In this document: piece by piece, positions 7,933 through 15,363 of the stretch
How positions within the stretch are numbered: position 1 is the stretch's first letter
Layout: the number at the start of each line of letters is the position of its first letter
From: Anammoximicrobium sp032229885
GTDB taxonomy: Bacteria > Planctomycetota > Planctomycetia > Pirellulales > Pirellulaceae
Assembly: GCA_032229885.1 (NCBI GenBank)
Contig: JAVYAJ010000445.1
Span: 1 to 30,097 of the forward strand
Length of the DNA: 30,097 bases
Direction of reading: 5' to 3'
Notes under the pieces: generated by a model
Seen by the model: the letters and a program-made list of their open reading frames with translations, nothing else
The model's database searches: none
Told to the model about the DNA's origin: nothing
Program-made: the position numbers and the translations under genes

Positions 7933-10107
7933 TCAGAGAGCGTCCGCGCGAGACCGGGCGGCGTAGGCTCGCAGCTCGGCCAGCTCGCGCTCGCCTCCGC
8001 CCGATAGGATCGGCCACCGCTGGGCGACCTTGAACTCGGGGTGGTCGTCGTCCACGTGAAACGACGGGGCAAAGCGTTCCCGCTTCCATTGGCTGCCGAG
8101 CCACAGGCGAACGAACCGCTCGATCCACGCCGCCAGTTGCGCTCGATCGTGCGGCCCGGGCTGAGATTCCAACCGCTGCAACGCCTCGGTCGGCGTCAGG
8201 CGATCGACCAGGATCAGGCGTTCGAGCTCGCCCAGCAGGTCATACGGCATCAGATCCGCCTCGTCCGTCTGTTCGGCCGACGGCGGTCGCAGCTCGGCCG
8301 TGGGCGCTTGTCGGTTCACCGCGGCGAGCGCCGGCAGCGGCCCGAACCCGTTCGGTCCGTGGCGTTCCATCCACGTCAGCCAGCGGCGCAGAAACGGCTT
8401 GTCGATGCCGGCGATGGGCGCCAAGCCGCCGCACGTGTCGCCGTCCATCGTGGCATAGCCCACCAGGGCTTCACTGCGATTGCTGGTGGCCAGCAGCAAA
8501 GCCCCATGGACATTGGCCAACAGCCAAACGCCCGGGCCGCGGGCCCGAGCTTGGACGTTCTGCAACGCCGTGTCATCCCGCTCCCAGGTCAGTGGTCGCG
8601 CGATCGCGCGGGAAACCGTCGCGACATACGCTTCGACCATCGGCTGTACGTCGAAACGCAGGCAGCGGACGCCGATCGATTCAGTCACCGCGCACGCGGC
8701 CTCCCACGTGACGGTCGAGCTGTTGCGGGTCGCTTGATACACGCAGCTCAACAGCCGATCCAGCACGCCGCGGACGTCCCTGGCGTCGGCCAGATCCGAG
8801 ATGTGCGATAGCTTGCCGAGCAACCGATCCAGCCCCAGTTCTTCGCCGCCAAAATGCACAGCCAGCGCAGCGAGGATGGCGACCACCGCCGAATCGACGC
8901 CGCCGCTGAGCGAAACGGCAAAGCCCCGCGCGCGGCTCTTTCTCAGATAATCGAACAGGCCCAGCGCAATCGCCCGCGCGAACTCCTCTTGCTGGACGTG
9001 CGCTCCGGCTTCCCAGTCGGCGAGCGGCGGCGTCGCAACCGGCGTCGCAGCCGGCGTCGCAGGCGGCGGATCAGGCGCCGACGGCGCCGGCTCGAAACCG
9101 ACGCGGATCAGCGTGGTGGACGTCGTCGCCGCGGGCAACGCCTCCGGTGGCAGGTCATTCGCGCCCACGGCATCGAGGTCCACAACGGCCGCAGTCAGGC
9201 CATAGTCCTCGAACGAGAATCGCCGTCCGGCCGCCAGCAACCGACCTTCGCTCGCGATCAACGCGCCGCCCTCATAGATCGCGCGACCGGTTTCGTTGCC
9301 CACCGCGTTCGCATGGACATAGCCAGCCGCGCAGGATCGCGAAGCATCGAGCACGCGTCGCCGACGGAGGCGGTATCGACCGAAGGCAAAATGGCTCGCG
9401 CTCGGGTTCAGGATCAGATCGACGCGCGAGCCCAGCCGGCGTTCCCACCCGGCGGCCGACAGCTCGTCACCGGCCGCGCGAGCGCGGTTCGCACCGACGC
9501 CGTTCGCTCTCGAGCCGTTCGCACCGACGGGGCTCGAGTTGTCGCCCTCGGCGTTGTCATCGGTGGAATCGTCCTCGAAGCGCGTGCCCGCGAGGCGCGA
9601 GTCTCCGCCGATTTCGACGGCGATGGTCAGATCGCCCTGCGCCGTGTTGAATCGGAACGTGACGTCTCCCAACGGATAGCGCCGACCCGCGAAGTCCCGT
9701 TCGACACACAGGCCGCGAGGCCAGGGGCGAAACCAGCGCGGCTCGGCGCAGATCCCGCCGGACGCCAGATGTTGCTTGGCCACAAAGCCCAGCAGGCGTC
9801 CGTCGGCAGCCAGGCACGCCGCGTTGAATAGGGCGCCGTCGTGGGCGATGGGCAAGCCCAGCGCGACGATCATCTCCTGCGTGTGGGGCAGGATTTCCTC
9901 GAGTACGGCCTGCGCCGTGCGCGCCACGGCAGGCGAGCGAAACTCGTCTTCGCAGCCATAGCCCGTAACGCACAGCTCGGGCAAGCACAACACGTGGATC
10001 CGCTGGTGGCGGGCCGCCCGCAGGGCATCGAGGATGTGACGCTTGTTGTCTTCCCATGCCAACGGCGTCTGGTTGAGGACGGCGGCAGCGACGCGAAGCG
10101 GCCTCAT
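7933..10107 (-). CDS. nadE: Glutamine-dependent NAD+ synthetase, glutaminase nucleophile apparently lost
   Basis: 724 residues, cytoplasmic, last step of NAD synthesis: amidation of nicotinate adenine dinucleotide with ATP. The N-terminal carbon-nitrogen-hydrolase domain (about 1-320) retains Glu44 (CLPELCVTGY) and Lys111 (FVAKQHL), plus NPSASHFAFG. Where the family has the nucleophile motif EICED, this protein reads EIGGD, so the Cys is Gly167 (codon 9607-9609). Directly after it is a low-complexity insert, about 177-216. A Pro/Ala/Thr linker (about 338-362) leads to the synthetase domain with the ATP-pyrophosphatase loop SGGVDS (401-406), TSNRSEALVGYATMDGD and WPILSGGGERELAEL. The synthetase half looks intact, so ammonia-dependent activity is plausible while glutamine use is doubtful. 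The start at 10107 is supported by AGGA 7 nt upstream and by the ATGA overlap with the preceding gene. The call as NadE is firm; loss of glutaminase activity is inference. Confidence 0.9.
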   Translation of the reverse strand: MRPLRVAAAVLNQTPLAWEDNKRHILDALRAARHQRIHVLCLPELCVTGYGCEDEFRSPAVARTAQAVLEEILPHTQEMIVALGLPIAHDGALFNAACLAADGRLLGFVAKQHLASGGICAEPRWFRPWPRGLCVERDFAGRRYPLGDVTFRFNTAQGDLTIAVEIGGDSRLAGTRFEDDSTDDNAEGDNSSPVGANGSRANGVGANRARAAGDELSAAGWERRLGSRVDLILNPSASHFAFGRYRLRRRRVLDASRSCAAGYVHANAVGNETGRAIYEGGALIASEGRLLAAGRRFSFEDYGLTAAVVDLDAVGANDLPPEALPAATTSTTLIRVGFEPAPSAPDPPPATPAATPVATPPLADWEAGAHVQQEEFARAIALGLFDYLRKSRARGFAVSLSGGVDSAVVAILAALAVHFGGEELGLDRLLGKLSHISDLADARDVRGVLDRLLSCVYQATRNSSTVTWEAACAVTESIGVRCLRFDVQPMVEAYVATVSRAIARPLTWERDDTALQNVQARARGPGVWLLANVHGALLLATSNRSEALVGYATMDGDTCGGLAPIAGIDKPFLRRWLTWMERHGPNGFGPLPALAAVNRQAPTAELRPPSAEQTDEADLMPYDLLGELERLILVDRLTPTEALQRLESQPGPHDRAQLAAWIERFVRLWLGSQWKRERFAPSFHVDDDHPEFKVAQRWPILSGGGERELAELRAYAARSRADAL

Positions 10108-10634
10108 GGACGAGTCCTGGGAGATCCGGCGACCCATCCGGCGACCACGGCCCCTACGGCCAGCGCGACGAGCCCGCCGATGAAGAGGGAAAAGACACGC
10201 TGAGCCGAACGTTCGAACATCGAGAAGGCCGGTTCATAGTACGCGCCCAAACCGTGGTCCCGCATGTCCGTCCACGCCTCCCATGCCTCCGTCGGCGTGA
10301 GTGTTTGGGTTTCCGCCAGCGCGGCTTTGATATCCTGGGCCGAGGGGCGCGGCGGCGGTTTGGCCATATAGTAGGAGACGCCCGTAGCGCCGGCCACCAG
10401 CAGTCCACCCGCGGCCAGAACCATGGCCGCGGCGAAGAGAACTCCGCGACCGCGGCTCCACGCGCGGCGCCTCGCCCCGTCCGGCGCCTCGACGGCCGGC
10501 TGCAACGCGCGAATCTCCCGCCACGAAGGAACCTCGACCTGGGCGCCACAGCGACACGCGATCGACTGGCCGGCCTCGCTCAGGCCGACGACAAGCTTCG
10601 CCCCACATTTTCCACAGGGCAATTGGTACTTCAT
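10104..10634 (-). CDS. Small zinc-ribbon membrane protein, translationally coupled to nadE
   Basis: 176 residues. The N-terminus carries a zinc-ribbon-like pair of cysteine motifs, CGKC (7-10) and CRC (27-29), a compact knuckle seen at the start of many planctomycete membrane proteins. A basic linker (ARRRAWSRGRG) precedes a first membrane segment at about 64-89, and a second hydrophobic helix lies near the C-terminus at about 147-170. The region between is rich in Thr, Glu and Trp and would sit outside the membrane. The stop codon overlaps the nadE start as ATGA, so the two are probably one transcript. The start at 10634 is chosen because the zinc ribbon begins there and GGAG lies upstream; the frame is open further back but has low-complexity Arg/Ala content. 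The function is unknown, and nothing ties it chemically to NAD synthesis beyond coupling. Confidence 0.7.
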   Translation of the reverse strand: MKYQLPCGKCGAKLVVGLSEAGQSIACRCGAQVEVPSWREIRALQPAVEAPDGARRRAWSRGRGVLFAAAMVLAAGGLLVAGATGVSYYMAKPPPRPSAQDIKAALAETQTLTPTEAWEAWTDMRDHGLGAYYEPAFSMFERSAQRVFSLFIGGLVALAVGAVVAGWVAGSPRTRP

Positions 10635-10949
10635 CCCGATTCGCTCCCAATACCTACTGTGCGTCACTCGATCGCGCGGGGCTGGTGCGCGCTGCGCGGC
10701 GTCGCGAGGACTGTGCCGCCGCAAGAGTTCGCGTCGCGGGCTCGCCGCGGCGGCCTTGCGCTCGCCGCGGCGACCGGCGCCGCGCCGCGGATGGCTCGCA
10801 CGGCTACCGCGCGGGCGACGTGCGAGGCAGGGCTCGTCGGCGCCACGGGGCGGATCGGCGGCGGATCGGAACCTGAACTTCGACGGCGGCACAAGCTCCG
10901 TCGCGACCACCTCATGCGAGGCCCCCCGATCCGACGGTCACCGCACGAT
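10635..10949. other. 315-bp intergenic region upstream of the nadE transcription unit
   Basis: Very GC-rich with no supported gene. The promoter for the zinc-ribbon/nadE pair should lie here or within the end of the upstream gene, but I could not identify one. No clear terminator follows the YTV gene. Confidence 0.4.
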
Positions 10950-12464
10950 TCAAGCCGATTTCTCCGCCGCCGGACGATCCGTCGTCTCGTCGCGCGACGT
11001 GGGCGACTCGAGCTTGAGATCCTCGAATCGCAAGACCGGTGTGCCCGTAGGATCCGAATCCTTCGGTTCTGCCGCCGGTTTCGCGTTCTCTTGCTTCGGA
11101 CCTTCTGTTTGCCGCTCGGTCGTCGGACTCGAGCTGCCTTCGGCCTGTTCCGGTTGCGTCTTCTCGTTCTCCTTCGCACTGTCCTGCAGGATCGAGCGTT
11201 CCCGCGCGTCGGCGTCCGGGGCGACGCGCTGCCGAACCGTGGGCTCGCCGGCCGGCGCTGACGAGGCGGATGGCGCCGGAGATGGAACTGTCGGGGCAGG
11301 ATAATAGTACGTCATCGTCGGCGACAATTCCGAGTAACACGGATCCACCGGCACCCGCATCACAACCGTGCGCGGGACGCACTGTTGCGTTTCATACGCC
11401 CGCCACGTCGCGATCGTCCGCGGCTCGCGCACGGTCTGGTTTTCCGTGATCCACTTGCAGACCCGGACAGGCACGTTCTCGGTCCGTTCCTCGTACACCA
11501 CGCGTTGGGTCGTGACCGGCACTTTGCGGACCATCTCCTGTTCGACCCAGCGGCATGTCCTGACCGGAACCTTGTAGTTGATGCGTTCGGTCACCGGCTT
11601 TTGCACAGTCACCGGAATCTGCCGCACCTCTTCCGTCTGTTCCATCCGGCAGACTTTGACCGGGATTTTCTCGACCACGACTTCGTCCACGTATCGAGTC
11701 ACCTGGACCGGGCGTTTTTCCGTCACGACGCGGGCGACATAGCTGGTCTCCGGCCGCTGGACGGCCACCACGTTGGGCACGTACTGCTGTTGGACGGCGT
11801 AGCTGCCTTGTCCCGCCGACGGCACCCAATACAGGCCGGCTCGACGCCAGAACGTCGCGCCCGTCGTCGGATCGGCCGCGTAAGCGCCCGGCAACCACTG
11901 CAACCGATTCCGTTCGCGCCCCGGCGTATAGACCCAGTTGCTCTGAACGCCTCCCTGGTCGACGTACTCGGTGCGGAGCGTCGTGACCGGATCGTAGACC
12001 GTATAATTCTGATCCTGCATGACGGTGTCCGTGACCGCCTTGCGCACCACGCGCTGTTCGTCGCGAGTGGTCTCTTCCCACACCGGCCGCTGGACGACCT
12101 GCCGCTGCTCGCGCATTTCCGTTTCCGTGACGTAGCGCACTTGATCGTAGCTGTACTCGCGGGTGGTCTCTTCCCACACCGGCCGCATCACGGTATAGCG
12201 TTCTTCGCGCTCGCCGGTTTCGGTCACAGGCTTAGCCACCGTATACCGCTGTTCGCGGTATTCGGTTTCCCACACCGGCCGCTGGACGGTTATCTGCCTG
12301 TCCTCGAACACGGTCTCGTATTCCAGGCGGTACGCCGTCACCGGTTGGTACTCGTGGACGGTGCTATACATTGTCCGGTAAGCCGGCTGGCAGCAATCCT
12401 GCGCGCTGACAGCCGCCGCGCCGCACAGGCTCAGGAATGTCACCGTCGCGATCCGCAGCATCAT
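10950..12464 (-). CDS. YTV-repeat secreted/surface protein
   Basis: 504 residues. A signal peptide (about 1-21, MMLRIATVTFLSLCGAAAVSA) leads into two blocks of short degenerate beta repeats. The first (about 30-170) repeats units such as YTVAKPVTET, YTVMRPVWEETT and VVQRPVWEETT. The second (about 240-390) repeats VPV.V.R or K units such as KIPVKVCRMEQT, VPVRTCRWVEQ and VPVRVCKWITEN, with regularly spaced Cys. A Trp-rich segment lies between them. The last ~110 residues are Pro/Ser/Glu-rich and probably disordered. Planctomycete proteins with such YTV units have been described as cell-wall or surface associated; assignment here is from the repeat pattern. The Cys in successive units may form disulfides. 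The start may be 12464 or 12461; GGTGAG lies just upstream. The gene faces away from the GYF gene, and an AT-rich region (about 12500-12660) lies upstream. Confidence 0.75.
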   Translation of the reverse strand: MMLRIATVTFLSLCGAAAVSAQDCCQPAYRTMYSTVHEYQPVTAYRLEYETVFEDRQITVQRPVWETEYREQRYTVAKPVTETGEREERYTVMRPVWEETTREYSYDQVRYVTETEMREQRQVVQRPVWEETTRDEQRVVRKAVTDTVMQDQNYTVYDPVTTLRTEYVDQGGVQSNWVYTPGRERNRLQWLPGAYAADPTTGATFWRRAGLYWVPSAGQGSYAVQQQYVPNVVAVQRPETSYVARVVTEKRPVQVTRYVDEVVVEKIPVKVCRMEQTEEVRQIPVTVQKPVTERINYKVPVRTCRWVEQEMVRKVPVTTQRVVYEERTENVPVRVCKWITENQTVREPRTIATWRAYETQQCVPRTVVMRVPVDPCYSELSPTMTYYYPAPTVPSPAPSASSAPAGEPTVRQRVAPDADARERSILQDSAKENEKTQPEQAEGSSSPTTERQTEGPKQENAKPAAEPKDSDPTGTPVLRFEDLKLESPTSRDETTDRPAAEKSA

Positions 12465-13037
12465 GATCTCACCCGCGCCTCTCGTTTACCGCTACGATTT
12501 GGTTTCACGTTGTCCTTTCTCTAGTAAGGTCAGAAATCCCAAAAATTTCAACACCTATACCCGCAAAAATTGTCGCATTGTTTGTTCCGAAGACAATGAG
12601 TGACGCTTGGATAAAATCGGGAATTCTGAGAAATCGGCTCAAGCTCCACGTTTTCTTAGCCGAACTACGCAGGCCACAAAGTCGAACTTGTCGATGTATT
12701 CCTCACAAAGCCTCCGTGCGGCGACGTCAATCGGTACGACAGCGCCGGCGATGCCAGCGATGCTAGCGATGCCGATGACACCGTGATCTCCTTCACGCCC
12801 TTCCGATTCCGACGGCCCGTTTGAACAGCCCTCGTCGGCATGGCGCGTCGATGGCGACGGGGCAGCATCACGAAGTTTGGCGCCTGCGCCCATCGCCCTT
12901 TCTCGCCTGGGCGATTGGTGCTTGTGTTGCGTTGGAAGCGGACGGATAATCGAGCTGGTTTTCGCGACCAACAAATCCCGGCCGACAGACGGCGATCGGC
13001 GCGGCAAGACTCGGGTCGCGTGGAGATAGGGCGCGCG
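12465..13037. other. 573-bp divergent intergenic region with AT-rich leader and 9-bp tandem repeats
   Basis: Lies between the divergent YTV and GYF genes. 12500-12660 is markedly richer in A/T than its surroundings and is the likely promoter zone for the YTV gene, though no single -35/-10 pair stands out. At 12748-12774 three 9-bp units gcgatgcca, gcgatgcta, gcgatgccg follow in tandem. On the minus strand, 12639-12800 reads as a coding-like tail (see findings). Confidence 0.45.
12748..12774. repeat. Three tandem 9-bp units
   Basis: gcgatgcca, gcgatgcta and gcgatgccg follow directly, differing only in the last two bases. They lie upstream of the GYF gene and would read Ile-Ala-Gly/Ser-type triplets on the minus strand. 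Confidence 0.7.
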
Positions 13038-13895
13038 ATGGCGGATGCGGGATGGTTTTTCGCGGACGGCGACGTAGAACGCGGTCCGATCACAGAATCT
13101 CAGCTTCGGACTCTGATCGCGACGGGCAATCTGAAGCCTGAACATCAAGTCTGGAAAGAAGGGATGGACGACTGGGCGTTCGCCCGCGATGTGGCCGGGC
13201 TGTTCGACCGTGAGAGCGCGCCCGCGCCGACCGCGGGGGCTGGCCCTGCCGCGGGCGTCGATCCGCGATCCAAAAGTCCGCGACCCGCCAAGGCCGTGGC
13301 GGACGCCGCGACGTCCGCGGTCTCGCCGCGCTCGCCCGTGCTGCGGTTCGATGTCAAACGGCCGTGGGAATTGTTTCGCTATGCAGCCTTCCTGGGTCAA
13401 CCTCTGCTGCTGGTGGGGCTGGTGGTGATCCTCCTGACGCGGGGATGTGACCGGCTGGGCCAGCGGCATGTGGCGCGCGCCCAGGCACTGGCTAGGCAGG
13501 CTGAAAGCGAGTTCCAAGACGGGTGGGATCGCCAAAAGCAACCGATCGAACAGGAACTGGACGAGCTGCGGGAACAAAACGCCCCGTCGCCCGAGCACAG
13601 CGGGCGCCGCTCACTGTTGGAAGGGCAACTGCGCACGCTGAACGAGGCGAAGCAGGCCGAACTGGAGCGCTTGCGCAGCGGGAAATGGCGCCAGTTGAAT
13701 ACGGCGGCCCACGATGCGCAGGTCAACCAGGTGCTGAGCAGCTTCTGGCGCGAAGGCATCTTTTGGGTAGGGGCCTGCCTGTTTTCGTTAGCGCTGTTGA
13801 TCGTCGGGTTCTCAAGCCCCGGCCCGGAACGCTGGATGGCGTGGGCCATGCTCGGCGCGATTGTGCTGAGCCTATTCCTGCCGCAGAGCCAATGA
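13038..13895 (+). CDS. GYF-domain membrane protein
   Basis: 285 residues. The N-terminus (about 5-50) is a GYF_2-type domain: WFFADGDVERGPITESQL followed by VWKEGMDDW, matching the family pattern in which Trp/Tyr, GP and W.EGM.DW are conserved. An Ala/Pro-rich linker (about 55-105) follows. One membrane helix lies at about 116-135 (GQPLLLVGLVVILL), then a charged coiled-coil region at about 145-215 (QPIEQELDELREQ, EAKQAELERLRSG), then two further helices at about 232-250 and 258-280. GYF domains bind proline-rich peptides; in planctomycete membrane proteins they sit at the cytoplasmic N-terminus of otherwise uncharacterised proteins. The start at 13038 is chosen because the GYF domain begins there and a GGAG/AGGG stretch precedes it; the frame is open to 12840 but the extra residues are Arg-rich and unconvincing. 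Specific role unknown. Confidence 0.75.
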   Translation: MADAGWFFADGDVERGPITESQLRTLIATGNLKPEHQVWKEGMDDWAFARDVAGLFDRESAPAPTAGAGPAAGVDPRSKSPRPAKAVADAATSAVSPRSPVLRFDVKRPWELFRYAAFLGQPLLLVGLVVILLTRGCDRLGQRHVARAQALARQAESEFQDGWDRQKQPIEQELDELREQNAPSPEHSGRRSLLEGQLRTLNEAKQAELERLRSGKWRQLNTAAHDAQVNQVLSSFWREGIFWVGACLFSLALLIVGFSSPGPERWMAWAMLGAIVLSLFLPQSQ

Positions 13896-14029
13896 GCGTC
13901 CGGATCGGATGAAAAACGACTTCGGATGATTTCCGGTTGATTCATTCCAGAGCCATCGGAGCGATGGCGCCCAAGGGTCGCCTGGATACAGCGAGAGATC
14001 CTGCTGCCAGGAAACTGCGAATCGATCGT

Positions 14030-14161
14030 AACCCGAAGCGTCCGCGAGGGACGAGGTCGGCGCGGCTTGCAGCGCCAGCGTTCGTTGCGACCGGATTGGG
14101 GCTGCATCCGCCTAGCAGGTTCGCGCCGGGATCGTCCGGTCCCTCGCTGACGCTTCGGGTT
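14030..14161. repeat. Palindromic mini-element with 23-bp inverted arms
   Basis: The left arm 14030-14052 and right arm 14139-14161 are inverted copies of each other with one mismatch, carrying the core cccgaagcgt...gaggga. The 86-bp centre is unique. Sequences with this core are abundant between genes in planctomycetes, from general knowledge, and read as peptides such as TRSVSEG when mis-translated. It is distinct from the repeat at the window ends. Confidence 0.65.
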
Positions 14162-14606
14162 GCTGTCCAGTGCGACTTGCTCGCGACAGAGCCACTGGTC
14201 TGAAACACCGAAGTTGTTTTTCGCGCGATCCCAGACCGATGGCTGCCGCGGCGAGAACTGCCGCCGCGGGCATCCGCGAGAACGGTGGCTGGGCGCGAAC
14301 CGACTTCGGGGGTCCGCGATCCGTCCACCGGCCGGCTGCCGCCCTCAAAAACTCGCGCACTCCCGCCACGCGGAATTTGCCGTCGCCCGCGCTCTTCGGT
14401 TGTAACGGGCAGTGACTGTCGTCCGAAGGCGGCAGCGGTCATTCGCGTTCGAACCTTGAGTCCGTCTGTCGCCTGGGAGAGGCGTCCCATCATGCGTCAT
14501 CCGGCGCGTGCTGACGCGAGTCGCCGAAAACAATGCCGTGTCGTCCGGCCCGGGCGAGAATCACGGAATCTGTGAAAAGAGACGCATACATCGCCCACGC
14601 TCAATC

Positions 14607-14615
14607 TGATAGAAT
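14607..14615 (+). promoter_or_regulatory. Candidate extended -10 promoter element
   Basis: TG-A-TAGAAT matches the extended -10 pattern TGnTAnnAT in an otherwise GC-rich region. No good -35 hexamer precedes it. Initiation about 7 nt downstream would give a leader covering the small ORF and the lipoprotein gene. Confidence 0.25.
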
Positions 14616-14758
14616 TGTCCCCGAGCGGCAACGATGAAACCCGAAGGCGCCATTCGCGATACGCCGGTCCGTCTGACAGACATGGCGTTTCAGGCGGCGT
14701 GCGTCGCGGCGGCAAACTGTCGTCAACGTTTTCCGCATGGGTCTAGGAGGATTGGGCT

Positions 14759-14884
14759 GTGACAGTCGTTCCGGCGTCGGAGAACGTTTGTCGACAACAT
14801 CGACACCTGACGCAGCCGCGTGAACCAACCGTCCAACGCTTGAAAGACCATCTATTTTTTGCTTGGGAGCCATACGAATTATGA
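14759..14884 (+). CDS. Candidate 41-codon leader ORF coupled to the lipoprotein gene
   Basis: A GTG at 14759 follows a consensus AGGAGG (14745-14750) by 8 nt. The frame stays open for 41 codons and ends in TGA at 14882-14884, overlapping the ATG of the next gene as ATGA. The predicted peptide has no membrane segment and no recognised family; it contains two Trp/Phe-rich residues near the end (FFAWEPYEL). The downstream lipoprotein has no well-placed ribosome site of its own (its nearest GGGAG is 13 nt away), so it may depend on ribosomes finishing this ORF. An open frame of this length can occur by chance; the strong Shine-Dalgarno plus ATGA overlap is what makes it worth listing. Confidence 0.4.
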   Translation: MTVVPASENVCRQHRHLTQPREPTVQRLKDHLFFAWEPYEL

Positions 14885-15363
14885 AGACGGCATCGAGATG
14901 GGCGGCGTGGGTTATGTTTGGCGTGGGATCAGTTATCTGGCTCGGCTGCGGCAAACCAGCCGTGGACGCGCCTCAGACCTACGCTGTTTCGATCAAGATC
15001 ACCTATCACGACCAGCCCGTCTCGGGCGCAAATGTGACACTGATTCCGCAAGTACAATCCGGTCGAGGCGCGGCGGGCCTCACCGACGATAGCGGGTTGG
15101 CCAAGATGGGACTGCCGGGCCTGACGGACGGCGCGGTTCCGGGAAAGTACTGGGTGAGCGTCTCGAAGGTCGAGAGTGCGCAGGTCGACCCGAACGTCTC
15201 GGCGGACGAGTTCTACGCGCAGCAGACCACCAGCGAGGACGCCCCACCGTCGTCGCCCAAGCAACTGTTGCCGACAAAATACCTGGGCGGCCAGACGGGA
15301 GGGTTGGAGTGCGAGGTAAAGGAACAGCCGGACCAAACATTCGAGTTCAGTCTGACCGATTGA
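14881..15363 (+). CDS. Small planctomycete lipoprotein, carboxypeptidase-regulatory-like beta-sandwich
   Basis: 160 residues. The N-terminus is a hydrophobic leader (WAAWVMFGVGSVIWLGCGK) ending in a Cys that could be lipidated; the residue before LGC is Trp, so the lipobox is imperfect. The mature part has the pattern of a transthyretin-like or carboxypeptidase-regulatory-like domain: ITYHDQPVSGANVTLIPQ, a GLTDDSGLAKM turn, and VPGKYWVSVSKV. A TTSEDAPPSSPKQLLPTKYL stretch follows, then a final strand (TFEFSLTD). Small lipoproteins of this kind are numerous in planctomycetes, often downstream of DUF1559 pilin-like genes, but none is present here. The start is the ATG at 14881, overlapping the stop of the upstream small ORF. 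The function is unknown; an envelope or adhesion role is inference. Confidence 0.75.
   Translation: MKTASRWAAWVMFGVGSVIWLGCGKPAVDAPQTYAVSIKITYHDQPVSGANVTLIPQVQSGRGAAGLTDDSGLAKMGLPGLTDGAVPGKYWVSVSKVESAQVDPNVSADEFYAQQTTSEDAPPSSPKQLLPTKYLGGQTGGLECEVKEQPDQTFEFSLTD

Larger units (their letters stand above)
13896..14758. other. ~860-bp gene-poor region with palindromic mini-element
   Basis: The longest stretch without a supported gene. It contains the inverted-repeat element at 14030-14161 and a candidate extended -10 at 14607-14615. Open frames on both strands exist, but one of them translates the repeat itself (TRSVSEGP), a sign that these frames are not genes. No RNA gene was recognised. Confidence 0.5.

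Noticed and set aside
8041..9831. Plus-strand open frames opposite nadE
   Set aside because: Shadows of the NAD synthetase gene; one is largely a run of Arg produced by the proline-rich linker.
14446..14462. gttcgaacc resembling a tRNA T-loop
   Set aside because: No matching acceptor, D or anticodon stems around it; no tRNA can be folded here by eye.
13942..14493. 183-codon minus-strand frame in the gene-poor region
   Set aside because: Includes the translated palindromic element (TRSVSEGP) and is otherwise Ser/Arg/Gly-rich.
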